Shown: positions 1 to 10,083, counted from the stretch's first letter. The stretch: 64,000 nt of DNA from Methanogenium sp. S4BF (GCF_029633965.1 NZ_CP091277.1:2353940-2417939); one strand, 5' to 3'. A program made the numbers and translations. The notes: generated from the sequence alone by a model not told the origin.

Positions 1-357
1 TTCCGGGAGCGGTTCACGGGAACAGACAATGATGGTAACCGGTCCGGGTGGTTCTTTCGCCGCACCTGGGCATGCGAGAATAAAAACCATGATCCCGTCA
101 TATGCAAAGATGCAGAGCCGGTCAATGGGAACCGTGACCGACAGACTGAGTGCGTCGGTATCATATCCGTTTTTTCTGAGGAGTGTCTCTAAAATGAAGT
201 CTGTGTCCTCTTTTGTATTGGTTTGGGGCAGATGGGCGGCGATGATTGTTGATATATGGGTGATTGTGCCATCTTCGGCCTTGTCATGCATGCATGGCAT
301 GAGCATCGTAAATGCACCGCGGATAAAGAGTGCCCCGTCCCTGAGAAAATACCGCAT
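1..357 (-). CDS. CbiZ-like protein (adenosylcobinamide amidohydrolase family), 3' end outside window
   Basis: The minus-strand frame is open from an ATG at 357 to the window edge (119 codons, C-terminus missing). The N-terminus reads MRYFLRDGALFIRGAF, which resembles the start of archaeal CbiZ proteins, and later stretches (LCIFAYDGIMVFILA, GPVTIIVCS) fit the CbiZ core. CbiZ removes the aminopropanol side chain from adenosylcobinamide during corrinoid salvage. The middle part is divergent from what I recall of CbiZ, so this may be a paralogue rather than the enzyme itself. The plus-strand frame over the same bases is a shadow. Confidence 0.5.
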   Translation of the reverse strand, partial: MRYFLRDGALFIRGAFTMLMPCMHDKAEDGTITHISTIIAAHLPQTNTKEDTDFILETLLRKNGYDTDALSLSVTVPIDRLCIFAYDGIMVFILACPGAAKEPPGPVTIIVCSREPLPE

Positions 358-427
358 GTATGAGTATATGTTTTATCTGAGTTGAAAAACGCTGTGAATT
401 GAGACTTAAAAAAATAGTGTGGGTGTT

Positions 428-790
428 TTATGCAACGGTATAGCGTGACCGGTCTTTGAGTTCCTGCTGTTTGCCCTGGTTCCATCCGGCCACATCCGCC
501 AGGTATCCTGTCACACGGGAGACCTGGGAGACGTCATGGCTGCCGCAATCCGGACATACCGGCTGGCCGCAGAGGGGGCAGTATTCGATGGTCTCTGTGA
601 TACTGTGAGTGCAGTGGCAGTGGTCGAGCGGGCACATGATCACAAGCTGCGTTTCACCGCAGCAGGGGCAGGGTTTTTCATCGACAACGTGGTGACAGGT
701 GTGGCACTTGTACCTGCGCTCTTCAACCGGGATATCTTCAAGAGTATGGTATTTTTCTTTGAGGCTGAGTTGTTCCGGCGTCCAGTTCAT
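428..790 (-). CDS. Stand-alone zinc-ribbon plus glycyl-radical domain of anaerobic ribonucleotide reductase (NrdD C-terminus-like)
   Basis: A 120-residue protein. The first half has CxxC/CxC clusters (CHTC, CPCC, CHC). The second half has CPLC and CPDC followed by SRVTGYL, then GWNQGK and ELKDRSRY at the end. CxxC...CxxC ahead of RVxGYL is the C-terminal layout of class III NrdD, where the glycine carries the radical and the four cysteines bind zinc. A full NrdD has about 600-700 residues; no catalytic barrel is encoded next to it. It is either a separately encoded radical domain that pairs with a distant catalytic subunit, or a GrcA/YfiD-like spare radical domain. Role is inference; domain identity is fairly secure. 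Confidence 0.7.
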   Translation of the reverse strand: MNWTPEQLSLKEKYHTLEDIPVEERRYKCHTCHHVVDEKPCPCCGETQLVIMCPLDHCHCTHSITETIEYCPLCGQPVCPDCGSHDVSQVSRVTGYLADVAGWNQGKQQELKDRSRYTVA

Positions 791-1077
791 GGAGATATTC
801 TCAGCAACCGAAAAGATATAATTATTGGTGTCAACATCCGGAAAATCTCTGATTTACGTGTCAATGTGTCGATGGGCGTATTTTTCCGGCATTTGCGTGA
901 ATTATTTTTCCCTTCGGTACAGCGATGTGAAGTGAAGAGAGATTTGTCTTACCGAAAGCCTCAGATATCAATGGCAGCAGGCGGAAACAACCTGCATCAA
1001 AATAGGGTTTGCCTCAGGTGACTCATAGGGTTCATCACCTGCGGGCCGTTGTGGCCTGCATCAGAATCGGTCACTCA

Positions 1078-1713
1078 TCATCGGCGGTATGCTGCATAGG
1101 CACGTGCGGCTTCAGCCGGATCCTCTGCGGTGTAGATGGATCTCCCCACGATCATGCCGTCAATCAGTGGGGCAATTACTGCCGGGTCGCCGCCCTGTGC
1201 ACCGACACCGGGCGAGAGAATCTTTCTCTCTCCAATGATGGTGCGCAGAGCCGCCACGCGTTCTGGGCGGGTGGCAGGTGCGATAATGCCGTGGGCGCCG
1301 CATTCAACGGCCATCCTGGCCATGCGTTCTGCATTTCTCCCGCTTAAGAATTCAAGGGCGCCGGGATGGCTCATCTCGGTGACGACATAGCATTCTCCAC
1401 CGGCGTCATCAGCTGCCTCCACACAGGCAGCAACAGAGTCACTGCCGCAGAATCCCTGACAGATGATGGCAGAGAATCCGGCAGCAAAGACCTGCTCTGC
1501 GATCAGCCGGTTGGTATTGGGAATGTCAGCCACCTTGAAGTCGGCGATGAGAGGGAGGCCGAATTCGCTCAGGGGGGCTGCAATATCAAGTCCTGCAGCA
1601 AGCACCAGTGGATAGCCTATCTTAATCGCATCCAGGTGAGGGGCCGCCGCCTCTGCCACGCTGAGCGCCTCCTCACTGCTGAGAACATCCAGGGCAAGAA
1701 TCAGGTCAGGCAT
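1078..1713 (-). CDS. pyrF: Orotidine 5'-phosphate decarboxylase
   Basis: Converts OMP to UMP, the last step of de novo pyrimidine synthesis. The 211-residue protein shows LALDV near the start, the catalytic motif [11 protein letters not shown] (Asp-Lys-Asp array), SPGVGAQGG and the phosphate-binding MIVGRSIY near the end, all typical of archaeal PyrF of this length. The start chosen is the ATG at 1713, giving [10 protein letters not shown]; an upstream in-frame start would add nine unrelated residues. It overlaps the end of the deoxyhypusine synthase gene by 8 bases, so the two are co-transcribed and probably translationally coupled. Confidence 0.95.
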   Translation of the reverse strand: MPDLILALDVLSSEEALSVAEAAAPHLDAIKIGYPLVLAAGLDIAAPLSEFGLPLIADFKVADIPNTNRLIAEQVFAAGFSAIICQGFCGSDSVAACVEAADDAGGECYVVTEMSHPGALEFLSGRNAERMARMAVECGAHGIIAPATRPERVAALRTIIGERKILSPGVGAQGGDPAVIAPLIDGMIVGRSIYTAEDPAEAARAYAAYRR

Positions 1714-2707
1714 GCTCAATCCTCTCCCGCACCGCGGCAATGATCAGGGGCAGTGTGATGGTCGCATCGCCATACACCGTCTGGGCCCGTGCACCGCCGG
1801 TCACCTTGCCCCACGATTTCGCCTCATCCAGGGTCGCCCCGGAGAGTCCGCCGAGGTCCGGGCGATCGCCGGTGAGCTGCACGGCATACTCAAATCCGTT
1901 TGGTGTCATGAGCATACTCTGAAAGATATAGTTCTTCGGCACACCGCCGCCGATCAGAAATGCACCTGCCCGTTTTGCGGTGAAACAGGTGTCCATCAGC
2001 CCGTTCATATCGGCAAACGCGTCTATGGTCACTTTTCGTGTCTGGCCGAAGAGCCAGTACTGCAGACCAATCATGGAATCCTGGATGGCCGGGCAGTATA
2101 CCGGGATATCTGCATCTGCTGCCGCTGCAAGGATGCCGGTGTCGAGGTGTTCTCCGATGTGGCGCAGGAGACCGGATATTGAGAGGGTGGTCCCGTCCGT
2201 CAGCTCCCCAAGAGTCTCCTGCATGAACTCCTCAAACGTCACAAACGCATCTGACGGAAGGAAAATATCGTAAATCCGGTTAATCTCCTCTTCAAAGAGT
2301 TCATCGTCGTCACAGATCTCGGTGCCATGATAGTGGTGGCACCCGATTGCCTCAATGGTGTCGTGAGTGAGGTTGGCACCGGTTGAGACCAGCACATCGA
2401 CGTAGCCGTCCCGGATGAGGTCCTCCACAATTCCCCCCATTCCGCCGGGAACCATCGCTCCTGCAAGGCCCAGAAACCTGGTGGTCTCTTTATCGGTAAA
2501 CATCTCCGTGCAGATGTCTGTCGCCCGCGCGAGATATCCTGCATTGTATGCTCCGGCCTTTCCCAGTTCTTCCACCAGTTCGGCCACTGTCATGCCTGCC
2601 CTGACCCGTGCCTGTACGACCGGGCTGGTGCAGGCGGTCTTCCCGTTCCCGCCGTTCATATAACTGATACCAGTATTGGCTGGATACTGCATTAAACGAA
2701 TGGGCAT
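1706..2707 (-). CDS. dys: Deoxyhypusine synthase
   Basis: Transfers the aminobutyl group of spermidine to a lysine of aIF5A, the first step of hypusine formation; NAD-dependent and cytosolic. The 333-residue protein has [29 protein letters not shown] and [14 protein letters not shown], the last holding the lysine that forms the enzyme-substrate imine in this family. The first 16 residues are not typical; an in-frame ATG at 2659 (MNGGNGK...) is a reasonable alternative start. Followed by overlapping pyrF. Confidence 0.93.
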   Translation of the reverse strand: MPIRLMQYPANTGISYMNGGNGKTACTSPVVQARVRAGMTVAELVEELGKAGAYNAGYLARATDICTEMFTDKETTRFLGLAGAMVPGGMGGIVEDLIRDGYVDVLVSTGANLTHDTIEAIGCHHYHGTEICDDDELFEEEINRIYDIFLPSDAFVTFEEFMQETLGELTDGTTLSISGLLRHIGEHLDTGILAAAADADIPVYCPAIQDSMIGLQYWLFGQTRKVTIDAFADMNGLMDTCFTAKRAGAFLIGGGVPKNYIFQSMLMTPNGFEYAVQLTGDRPDLGGLSGATLDEAKSWGKVTGGARAQTVYGDATITLPLIIAAVRERIEHA

Positions 2708-2787
2708 CGGTAAAAATGATGATTGTGCCGGGCTGTTCTTCTCCCGGAACCTGAGATATTCAGGAGGTCAGCAGCCCAATCTTCCGG

Positions 2788-3045
2788 TTACCTCTCTGTT
2801 CCGACAGCCATTGGGTATCCTGCATCCATGAATGCCTCTGCTCCGGCAGCATTTGCCGCGTCAGTATGGCAATAGATGCGATAAAGGCGGGATTTATCCC
2901 TATTCTTCAGCTCTGTTTCAGGGGTGTCAGGCGGCATGTTCACTACACCGGGGATGTGCCCCTCCGATGATACCGCTGAAACGTCAATCACCAGCGTGAA
3001 TGCCTTCGCCGCAAAGGATGACGCCTCCTCTGCGATCAAATCCAT
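2788..3045 (-). CDS. Short rhodanese-like protein
   Basis: An 85-residue protein with the rhodanese pattern LVIDVSAVSSEGHIPGVVNMP and a candidate active-site loop IYCHTDAANAAG with the cysteine in the expected place. Single-domain rhodaneses usually have about 100 or more residues ending in a Gly-Gly-(x)-Trp region; this one stops earlier at AVGTER, so it is C-terminally short. It lies 80 bases before deoxyhypusine synthase on the same strand and diverges from the NuoE-like gene. A sulfur-carrier role is inferred from family only. Confidence 0.6.
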   Translation of the reverse strand: MDLIAEEASSFAAKAFTLVIDVSAVSSEGHIPGVVNMPPDTPETELKNRDKSRLYRIYCHTDAANAAGAEAFMDAGYPMAVGTER

Positions 3046-3176
3046 ATATCAGGGTTGCCATGACGGAATAGAAGATGAACTCTCAAATATTTGGGTATTT
3101 ACACAATCCGTGGCAGGAAGCAAGGATTAATGTGTGGCTATCATGCAACAGAGTAGATTGTATAAGGTGATGATAT

Positions 3177-3641
3177 ACGGAATCTTCAACTGAGTCAATA
3201 ATCACATCATATCCTGCAGATCCCCGTTATCTGCTTGCCATACTGCAGGATATACAGCAGAAAGAGCATTATATCTCCGTGGATGTGATGCGGTCGGTTG
3301 CCAGCCACCTTGATGTCCCTGAAAGCCGTGTCTACAGTGTTGCCACGTTCTATAAAGCCCTCAGCCTTGTTCCTCTTGGAAAGTATGTAATTAAAATCTG
3401 CAACGGGACGGCATGCCATATCAGGGGATCACCTGAAGTGCTGAAGGCCTTTGAGAAGGAGCTTGGCATCAGAAACGGAGAGACCACCGCAGATGGCATG
3501 TTCACCCTGCAGACGGTAAATTGTCTGGGGGCCTGTGCACTTGCACCGGTAGTGACCGTGAACGATCGTGTCTATGGAAAAGTCATGGTGAAAGATGTCC
3601 CTGACATCATTCAGGAGGTCAGAGAAGATGAAATTAAATAG
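3177..3641 (+). CDS. NuoE/HydC-like [2Fe-2S] thioredoxin-fold subunit, probable non-canonical (ACG) start
   Basis: The smallest subunit of a NADH-oxidising flavin module. It has two cysteine pairs (CNGTAC and CLGAC) that ligate a [2Fe-2S] cluster. The helical N-terminal domain typical of NuoE ([20 protein letters not shown]) is present in frame, but no ATG, GTG or TTG precedes it after the stop at 3171. The first usable start of those kinds is GTG 3279, which would remove that domain. ACG at 3177 lies six bases after an AAGGTGA ribosome-binding site and gives a 154-residue protein of normal length, hence the start given. A frameshift or sequencing error is the alternative. It overlaps the NuoF-like gene by 14 bases. 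Confidence 0.8.
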   Translation, partial: TESSTESIITSYPADPRYLLAILQDIQQKEHYISVDVMRSVASHLDVPESRVYSVATFYKALSLVPLGKYVIKICNGTACHIRGSPEVLKAFEKELGIRNGETTADGMFTLQTVNCLGACALAPVVTVNDRVYGKVMVKDVPDIIQEVREDEIK

Positions 3642-5499
3642 CCCTCAGGCACTGGAGGAATATTGTGCTTCACTCTCGCCAAAAGGGGGTGGCGCCACTG
3701 TTCGTGTCCGTGTCTGTGCGGGTACAGGCTGCCTTGCAAGCGGAAGTCAGGCAGTTTATGAAGCATTTGTCAGAGAGGCAGAACAGTGTGGGATGGCAAT
3801 TGGTGTTGATTTTGCGGCTGATACCACCGGGTGCCATGGATTCTGTGAAAACGGACCGATCGTGCAGGTAGACCCTGTGAATATCTTTTATCAGCATGTC
3901 ACACCGGACGACGTTCCGGAGATCTTTGCAAAGACGGTTGTTGGTGGTGAAACCGTGGAGCGTCTGCTCTACCGTGATGCCGCCACCAAAAATCTGTACC
4001 GGAGTGAAGAGGAAATTCCCTTCTACGCTTACCAGCAGAGAATTGTCCTTCAGCGGACTGGTCACATCGACCCAACTGACATCAATGACTATATCCGTGA
4101 GGGTGGCTACGCTGGCCTCGCGAAAGCACTCTCTATGGCACCATCGGAGGTTGTGAATGAAGTCATCCGCTCCGGTCTCAGGGGACGGGGCGGTGGTGGT
4201 TTCCCGACCGGGAAGAAATGGGAGTCTGCCCGGATTGCATTGTCAGAAAATAAATATGTAGTTGCAAACGGGGATGAGGGTGACCCCGGTGCCTTCATGA
4301 ACCGCAGTCTTATGGAAGGAGACCCTCACAGCATCATTGAAGGGATGATCATTGGTGCCTGGGCTGTCGGGTCCGGGAATGGGCATATCTATGTCCGTGA
4401 TGAGTATCCCCTCGCTGTCTCCCATCTCAGACGGGCGATTAGTGAGGCACAGCGTCTTGGCCTGCTGGGCACGAATATTCTCGGAAGCGGGTTTGATTTT
4501 GATATCGAGATCAGCCGTGGCGGCGGTGCCTTTGTCTGTGGTGAATCAACGGCCCTGATGTCATCCATCGAAGGGATGCCTGGCGTCCCGCGGGTGAAAT
4601 ACATCCGCTCCACAGAGAAAGGTCTCTGGGATGCTCCGGCTCTGCTCAATAATGTTGAGACCTGGTCTGACATCCCCCGCATCATTCTCAATGGTGCAGA
4701 ATGGTATGCGGGAATCGGGACCGGGAACAACAGCGGGACCAAGGTCTTCTCGCTTGTCGGGAAGATTAAAAACAGCGGACTCGTTGAAGTGCCACTGGGG
4801 ACTCCTCTTCGCCGCATCATATTCGATATCGGAGGTGGTGTGATGAATAACCGTCAATTCAAGGCGGTGCAGACCGGCGGCCCCTCAGGAGGGTGTCTGC
4901 CTGCATCAAAACTGGATACCCCGGTTGACTTTGACCACCTGAAAGAGGCGGGGGCTATGATGGGGTCGGGGGGCCTCATTGTCATGGACGATCACACCTG
5001 CATGGTCAATGTAGCCCAGTATTTCATTGATTTCCTTGTCGGGGAGTGCTGCGGTAAATGTGCTCCCTGCCGTGAGGGGCTGCGTGCCATGCAGGTGCTT
5101 CTTCACGGTCTGACTTCAGGAAACGCACGTCCGGGAGACACGGCTCTCCTGCGGGATATCGCTGAGTCTGTGCGTGACACGGCACTTTGTGGTCTGGGCC
5201 AGACAGCAGCCAACCCGGTGCTCTCGACGATGGCGTTTTTTATGGAAGAGTATGAGGAACACGAGAAGGAGGGATTCTGCCGTGCAGGAGTTTGTTCGGG
5301 ACTTTATGGAGTTACCATTGACCCGGAGACCTGCACCGGCTGCGGGATGTGTGCACGGGTGTGTCCCGCAGATGCCATATCCGGAGGGAAGAAGCAGGTT
5401 CATGTGGTAAACCAGGCAGCCTGCATCACCTGTGGGTCTTGTGTGGATGCCTGCAGATTTAATGCCATTCTGATTGAACGGAGGAACAGCGATGAGTGA
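3628..5499 (+). CDS. NuoF/HydB-like NADH-binding flavoprotein with extra ferredoxin domains
   Basis: 623 residues from the ATG at 3628 (AGGAGGT at about 3613). Domains in order: an N-terminal thioredoxin-like [2Fe-2S] domain (CAGTGC ... CHGFC, residues about 15-90); the FMN/NADH domain ([37 protein letters not shown], about 180-400); an SLBB-type domain; the [4Fe-4S] N3 domain ([10 protein letters not shown]); and a C-terminal two-cluster ferredoxin ([23 protein letters not shown]). This is the architecture of HydB in electron-bifurcating [FeFe]-hydrogenases and of related bifurcating enzymes rather than of complex I NuoF. No hydrogenase or formate dehydrogenase catalytic subunit is adjacent; the nearest redox enzyme is the aldehyde oxidoreductase downstream. 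Confidence 0.93.
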   Translation: MKLNSPQALEEYCASLSPKGGGATVRVRVCAGTGCLASGSQAVYEAFVREAEQCGMAIGVDFAADTTGCHGFCENGPIVQVDPVNIFYQHVTPDDVPEIFAKTVVGGETVERLLYRDAATKNLYRSEEEIPFYAYQQRIVLQRTGHIDPTDINDYIREGGYAGLAKALSMAPSEVVNEVIRSGLRGRGGGGFPTGKKWESARIALSENKYVVANGDEGDPGAFMNRSLMEGDPHSIIEGMIIGAWAVGSGNGHIYVRDEYPLAVSHLRRAISEAQRLGLLGTNILGSGFDFDIEISRGGGAFVCGESTALMSSIEGMPGVPRVKYIRSTEKGLWDAPALLNNVETWSDIPRIILNGAEWYAGIGTGNNSGTKVFSLVGKIKNSGLVEVPLGTPLRRIIFDIGGGVMNNRQFKAVQTGGPSGGCLPASKLDTPVDFDHLKEAGAMMGSGGLIVMDDHTCMVNVAQYFIDFLVGECCGKCAPCREGLRAMQVLLHGLTSGNARPGDTALLRDIAESVRDTALCGLGQTAANPVLSTMAFFMEEYEEHEKEGFCRAGVCSGLYGVTIDPETCTGCGMCARVCPADAISGGKKQVHVVNQAACITCGSCVDACRFNAILIERRNSDE

Positions 5500-6235
5500 G
5501 ATGATTGAGGTAACCATTGACGGTAAGAAAATAACGGTGGAGAAAGGCACAAAAATCCTTGCAGCGGCACATGAACTTGGCATTCATATCCCCACGCTCT
5601 GCCATCATGAGGGGCTGCCCCCGGACGGCAACTGTCGCCTCTGTCAGGTGGAAGTAGTTGAGCGGGGGAAGCGAAAGCTGGCGGTCGCCTGTATGTTTCC
5701 GGTCCGCGGTCCTATGGAGATACTGACTGATACGGAACGGGTGATGGATGCACGTCGATCAGTGATCCGTCTTCACCTTAACCGGTGCCCGCAGGCAGTC
5801 ATTCTGCAGAACCTTGCGCGGGAGTATGGCATTGAGCCGCTGGATGAACGATTTGTCGCAGAGCATGATGATCTCTGTATCCGGTGCGGCCGCTGTGTCC
5901 GCGCCTGCGCAGCACTCGGGAATAACTGCCTTAGTTTTGCAGGGCGGGGGTGGGACCGAACCATTGTACCCCCGTTTGGCGAACCTCCGGTAGGGTGTGT
6001 CGGATGTGCCTCCTGTGCCGAGGTATGCCCGACAGGAGCGATTCAGGTCCGTGAAGAGGGGAATATCCGTGAAATCTGGGGGCGTGAATTCAGGCTTGTC
6101 CGGTGTCCGTCCTGCGGGGAGTATTTTGCAACAGAAGAACAGCTTGAGAAGGCAGAACCGTGTGGGGCAGGAATCCCTGACCTCTGCCCGCGGTGCCGGA
6201 AACGTGATGAGGCACAGCGCATCAGAAACTGCTGA
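5492..6235 (+). CDS. NuoG/HydA N-terminal-like iron-sulfur protein with C-terminal zinc-ribbon
   Basis: 247 residues. The start at 5492 ([12 protein letters not shown]) overlaps the NuoF-like stop by 8 bases. An N-terminal plant-type [2Fe-2S] domain ([23 protein letters not shown]) is followed by two [4Fe-4S] motifs ([23 protein letters not shown]) as at the front of NuoG, HydA and NAD-linked formate dehydrogenases. The catalytic portion is absent; the protein ends in a CPSC...CPRC pair. It therefore looks like an electron-transfer adaptor between the NADH/flavin subunit and a separate catalytic partner. Confidence 0.88.
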   Translation: MSEMIEVTIDGKKITVEKGTKILAAAHELGIHIPTLCHHEGLPPDGNCRLCQVEVVERGKRKLAVACMFPVRGPMEILTDTERVMDARRSVIRLHLNRCPQAVILQNLAREYGIEPLDERFVAEHDDLCIRCGRCVRACAALGNNCLSFAGRGWDRTIVPPFGEPPVGCVGCASCAEVCPTGAIQVREEGNIREIWGREFRLVRCPSCGEYFATEEQLEKAEPCGAGIPDLCPRCRKRDEAQRIRNC

Positions 6236-6451
6236 AAGGAATACCTGAATTTCTCTCCCCACAAATTATCTTCATTAACATTGCTCGGATATAAACTTCT
6301 GAATATTGACTCTTTATCCTTATCTTTTCATTTAAAGCCATTATCTGGAGTTTTTTCCGATTGCGCACATAAATACATTTAATTATCTTCTCCGGTTATC
6401 TCTCGTTTGTAATGAATTGATATAAGAATCCGTTACAGGAGTTGAAATCCG

Positions 6452-6940
6452 ATGGAAAATGGCAGAAAACTGCTGATGATTACACCTGAGAAATGCATCA
6501 GCTGCGGAACGTGTGAACTGGCCTGTTCCCTCGCCCATGAAGGGGAGTTCAGACCTTCCAAATCAAGAATATCAGTATATCGGTTTGAGATGGGAGTTAC
6601 CATCCCGATGACCTGCTTCCAGTGCGACAGCCCTGCCTGCGTCGCTGCGTGCAGGACTGGTGCACTGGTAAAGGATACTGAGAGCGGGATTGTCAATATA
6701 AAAAGCGAACGCTGCATCGGATGCAGAATGTGCGAGATGGCCTGCCCGTTCGGAAATATTGCATATAATGCGGTCACAAAGACGCCAATGAAATGTGATC
6801 TCTGCGGCGGCGACCCCGAATGTGCGAAATACTGTCCGACCCATGCCATTGAGTATGTACCTGCAGATGCGGCAGTGACCAAAAAGAAGTTTGATTTTTC
6901 AGCAAAAATTGCTGCAGCAATCGGGGAGGGAAATATATAA
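6452..6940 (+). CDS. Four-cluster ferredoxin, probable electron-transfer subunit of the aldehyde oxidoreductase
   Basis: 162 residues with four cysteine groups of the DmsB/HycB type: [36 protein letters not shown] and [15 protein letters not shown], predicting four [4Fe-4S] clusters. The stop overlaps the AOR start codon by one base, so they form a transcription unit. A 216-base AT-rich gap separates it from the upstream NuoG-like gene, so it may have its own promoter. Ferredoxin-like partners next to AOR genes are common; the electron acceptor here is inferred. Confidence 0.88.
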   Translation: MENGRKLLMITPEKCISCGTCELACSLAHEGEFRPSKSRISVYRFEMGVTIPMTCFQCDSPACVAACRTGALVKDTESGIVNIKSERCIGCRMCEMACPFGNIAYNAVTKTPMKCDLCGGDPECAKYCPTHAIEYVPADAAVTKKKFDFSAKIAAAIGEGNI

Positions 6941-8751
6941 TGTACGGATGGACAGGCACGGTGCTGCGTATCAATCTCACCGAAGGTACGGTACGCAAAG
7001 AACCGCTGCGAACGGATGATGCAAACCGGTATATCGGAGGCCGCGGCCTTGGCACCAAATACTTTATGGATGAAGTGGACCCGAAAATCGACGCACTGGG
7101 GCCGGAGAACAAACTGATCTATGCTACCGGCCCTCTGACCGGCACAATGGGCATCTCAACCGGCCGGCATGACATCCTTGCAAAGGGACCGCTGAACGAT
7201 ACCCTTGCCTCCTCCAATTCCGGCGGCTACTTTGGCCCGGAGATCAAGTATGCCGGCTATGACATGATTATATTTGAAGGAACGTCCGAGAAGCCGGTCT
7301 ATGTCTTCATTTACAACGGAAGTGTTGAAATACGGGATGCCGCGCACCTCTGGGGGAAAACGGTACTGGAGACAACAGATCTTCTGCTCGCAGAGACAGA
7401 CCCTGATGCCAAGGTCAGCTGTATCGGGCCTGCAGGAGAGAATCTGGTCCGTTTTGCCGCCATAATCAACGATAAGCATCGTGCTGCCGGGCGGACCGGA
7501 ATTGGTGCGGTAATGGGTTCAAAGAACCTCAAGGCACTGGTAGTCCGCGGCACCGGCGGGATTAAGGTTGCAGATAAAGTGGGCTTTATCAAAGCCATTC
7601 AGGATGGCCGCTCCAAAATATCTGCAAATCCGGTTACATCAGGTGGTCTTCCCGCCTTCGGGACGAATGTCCTCGTCAATATCATCAATGAAGTGGGAGG
7701 ATTCCCCACCCGCAACTGGCAGGAGGCATACTTCCCCGAAGCGGAAAGTATCAGCGGTGAAACCCAGGCAAAGGAGAATCTCGTACGCGGAAAGGGGTGC
7801 GCGGGATGTGTTGTCGGCTGCGGACGTGTTGAGAAGGCCCATGGCACATTTAAATCTTCAGGCGAAGGTCCGGAGTACGAGACCACATGGGCATTCGGAT
7901 CCGACTGCGGCGTAACTGATGTTAATGCAGTGCTAAAGGCGAACTTCCTTTGCAATGAACTGGGGCTTGACACCATATCTATGGGCAGCACCATCGCCTG
8001 TGCGATGGAACTCTTTGAGAAGGGAATCATCGACCATACGGCCACCGGCACTGACCTGCGGTTCGGAAACGCGGTTGCGATGGTCGAGATGGTCACGGCG
8101 ACAGCCTACCGGATCGGATTTGGGGATGCACTCGCCGAAGGGTCATACCGCTTGGCGGACTCGTATGGCCACCCGGAACTGTCGATGACGGTGAAAAAAC
8201 AGGAGATGCCTGCCTATGACCCACGTGCCATTCAGGGAATCGGGCTGGAGTACGCCACTTCAAATCGCGGCGGCTGCCACGTGAGGGGATATACGATATC
8301 CCCGGAGGTGCTTGGCCTTCCGATGAAGATGGACCCGGCGACAACCGAGGGAAAACCCAACATTCTGAAGATATTTCAGGATTTGACCGCGTCACTCTCT
8401 GCATCAGGCACCTGCCTGTTCACTTCGTTTGCAATCGGCGGTGATGACATTGCAGCTGAACTTACCGCAGCAACCGGCGTCACCTATACGGCAGATGATG
8501 TCATGACAATTGGTGAGCGGATCTATAATCTGGAACGTCTCTTCATCATGAAGGCAGGCTATACCGGGGCAGACGACACCCTTCCGCCACGCCTTCTGAA
8601 TGAGCCCATTCCGGCAGGCCCTTCTAAGGGAACGGTAAGCCACCTCAGTGAGATGCTGCCCGTATACTACGGGGAACGCGGCTGGGATGATATCGGCGTG
8701 CCTACTCCGGAAAAACTCGAAGAGCTGGGTATTTCTGCCTATGCTCTCTAA
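6940..8751 (+). CDS. Tungsten-type aldehyde ferredoxin oxidoreductase
   Basis: 603 residues, the usual AOR length. Oxidises aldehydes to acids (or the reverse) using a bis-tungstopterin cofactor. Visible features: the N-terminal beta-rich start ([14 protein letters not shown]), the pterin-binding loops [15 protein letters not shown] and [17 protein letters not shown], the cluster motif CAGCVVGC at about residues 287-294, and a fourth cysteine in GTCLFTS near residue 492. These positions match the four cluster ligands known in Pyrococcus AOR. Substrate cannot be told from sequence. Followed by a run of seven T, a likely archaeal terminator. Confidence 0.95.
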   Translation: MYGWTGTVLRINLTEGTVRKEPLRTDDANRYIGGRGLGTKYFMDEVDPKIDALGPENKLIYATGPLTGTMGISTGRHDILAKGPLNDTLASSNSGGYFGPEIKYAGYDMIIFEGTSEKPVYVFIYNGSVEIRDAAHLWGKTVLETTDLLLAETDPDAKVSCIGPAGENLVRFAAIINDKHRAAGRTGIGAVMGSKNLKALVVRGTGGIKVADKVGFIKAIQDGRSKISANPVTSGGLPAFGTNVLVNIINEVGGFPTRNWQEAYFPEAESISGETQAKENLVRGKGCAGCVVGCGRVEKAHGTFKSSGEGPEYETTWAFGSDCGVTDVNAVLKANFLCNELGLDTISMGSTIACAMELFEKGIIDHTATGTDLRFGNAVAMVEMVTATAYRIGFGDALAEGSYRLADSYGHPELSMTVKKQEMPAYDPRAIQGIGLEYATSNRGGCHVRGYTISPEVLGLPMKMDPATTEGKPNILKIFQDLTASLSASGTCLFTSFAIGGDDIAAELTAATGVTYTADDVMTIGERIYNLERLFIMKAGYTGADDTLPPRLLNEPIPAGPSKGTVSHLSEMLPVYYGERGWDDIGVPTPEKLEELGISAYAL

Positions 8752-8756
8752 AATTC

Positions 8757-8763
8757 TTTTTTT
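8757..8763 (+). terminator. T-tract terminator after AOR
   Basis: Seven consecutive T residues begin six bases after the AOR stop codon and precede a convergent gene. Archaeal RNA polymerase commonly terminates at such oligo-T stretches without a hairpin. Confidence 0.5.
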
Positions 8764-8826
8764 ATTTCGTTAACCCAGGGAGAGCCGAAACTCCGAAATT
8801 TAATATTTGAATATTCTGCCAGGATG

Positions 8827-10047
8827 TTACTCTGGCGGAACATCACGGCAGAGCGGCTTTGCCAGGTGGCGGCGTGCGGACGGGGGCACTTCATACCAGC
8901 CGGGTGAAACGGTCCGCGGCTCATGGATGATCTCCGGTTCCTCTGCCCGTGTTTTGCACCGGCGGCATTTCCATCCCTTATTGACACCGTCACTCTTCAT
9001 TCTCTTCCCGCAGGAGGGGCAAAGAGGCGGACGCTGCCGGATAATCTCTGCACAGCTGATTACGTGAAGCTTTTCAAGGTTGATGCTTCCGTTCTTGTAA
9101 CTGCCGCAGATGGTGATCTCATCACCTGGTGCAAGGGCCCTGATGATGTCCCGGAACCCTTTTGTCGGTTCGTATGCCATACACCGGACCACTCCGGAGG
9201 GGTCTGTTATAAGGAATGAGACATGCCCGCCGCGTCCTGTTTCCGGCGTATCAGCAACAACCCCGGTGAGGCGGTATGAGCATCCATCAACAAGAGATGC
9301 GATATCTCCCTCCAGCAGGTGTGCATCGGTTCCCTGGTTGGTCCGATAGATGATCTCGATCACCGGTTCCTGGGACTTAACATAGCTGCGGGCTTTTTTT
9401 ACCCATTCGGGTGACTCCCCGCGAATGCCGAAGATGACCGGGTCAGGGGTGTGGGGAAAACAGACGATACAGTCATTCGCGGTGTCCACCGTGTCCCAGG
9501 TATGGGGGAAGGTCTCTTCTTCTGCGCGGAAGAGACTCTCTCTATCAACGGTCCGTTCCCCTTTGTCGTTTGGATCACGGTATGCGAGAATTTCCGAGGT
9601 CATATCGTCCTGTTCTGCTGCACAAGCAGCAGTCGCCCCGATGATCCCCCTGCCGTTCTTCCATTTTCTGACTCGTGCCCCTGCGGCACGGCAGACTGCC
9701 TCTGCTTCTTCCGTGGTGCAGAATCCGGTGACTGCCTGCAGGTAAAACGAGACCGGAAGTCTTGTTTCGGCTACAACGAGGCCGGGATTAGTCTTTTCCT
9801 CATCGAATTCAGCCAATTCATCAATACATGCCGCTGCAATCCGGAATGCCGCGTCTGTGTCTCCCTTTGCCTCAATACAGATGGCTGCGTTTCCCCGGGT
9901 TTTATATATTACATTCGGATTCAGGCGGATGAGACGCTGGCCGGTTACGCTGATTCCTGCCTCTTTGAGCCGGTGTATCAGCACAGCTCCGAGATAGGTC
10001 GTACACATTCCTGCCGGAGAGTCCGTGTCATCAATGCCAATGCGCAT
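8827..10047 (-). CDS. tiaS: tRNA(Ile2) 2-agmatinylcytidine synthetase
   Basis: Attaches agmatine to C34 of the tRNA-Ile2 anticodon so that it reads AUA; an archaeal enzyme, ATP-dependent. The 406-residue protein starts MRIGIDDTDSPAGMCTTY, the diagnostic TiaS N-terminus, carries an OB-fold region (about 270-345) and a C-terminal zinc ribbon CPSCGKRM...CRRC. The ATG at 10047 is preferred to GTG 10056 because it places MRIGIDDTDS at the start as in homologues. Transcribed divergently from the COG1395-type regulator. Confidence 0.94.
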   Translation of the reverse strand: MRIGIDDTDSPAGMCTTYLGAVLIHRLKEAGISVTGQRLIRLNPNVIYKTRGNAAICIEAKGDTDAAFRIAAACIDELAEFDEEKTNPGLVVAETRLPVSFYLQAVTGFCTTEEAEAVCRAAGARVRKWKNGRGIIGATAACAAEQDDMTSEILAYRDPNDKGERTVDRESLFRAEEETFPHTWDTVDTANDCIVCFPHTPDPVIFGIRGESPEWVKKARSYVKSQEPVIEIIYRTNQGTDAHLLEGDIASLVDGCSYRLTGVVADTPETGRGGHVSFLITDPSGVVRCMAYEPTKGFRDIIRALAPGDEITICGSYKNGSINLEKLHVISCAEIIRQRPPLCPSCGKRMKSDGVNKGWKCRRCKTRAEEPEIIHEPRTVSPGWYEVPPSARRHLAKPLCRDVPPE

Positions 10048-10057
10048 AAAAGCCACT

Positions 10058-10083
10058 CTTTATATGGAGTTCGCTGCTATAAC
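10058..10083. promoter_or_regulatory. Divergent promoter region of tiaS and the COG1395-type regulator
   Basis: TTTATATGG at 10059-10067 lies about 33 bases before the ATG at 10097 and suits a TATA box for the rightward gene with a leader of a few bases. CTATAAC at 10077-10083 (TTATAG on the minus strand) is at the right distance for tiaS. Assignment is by spacing only. Confidence 0.45.
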
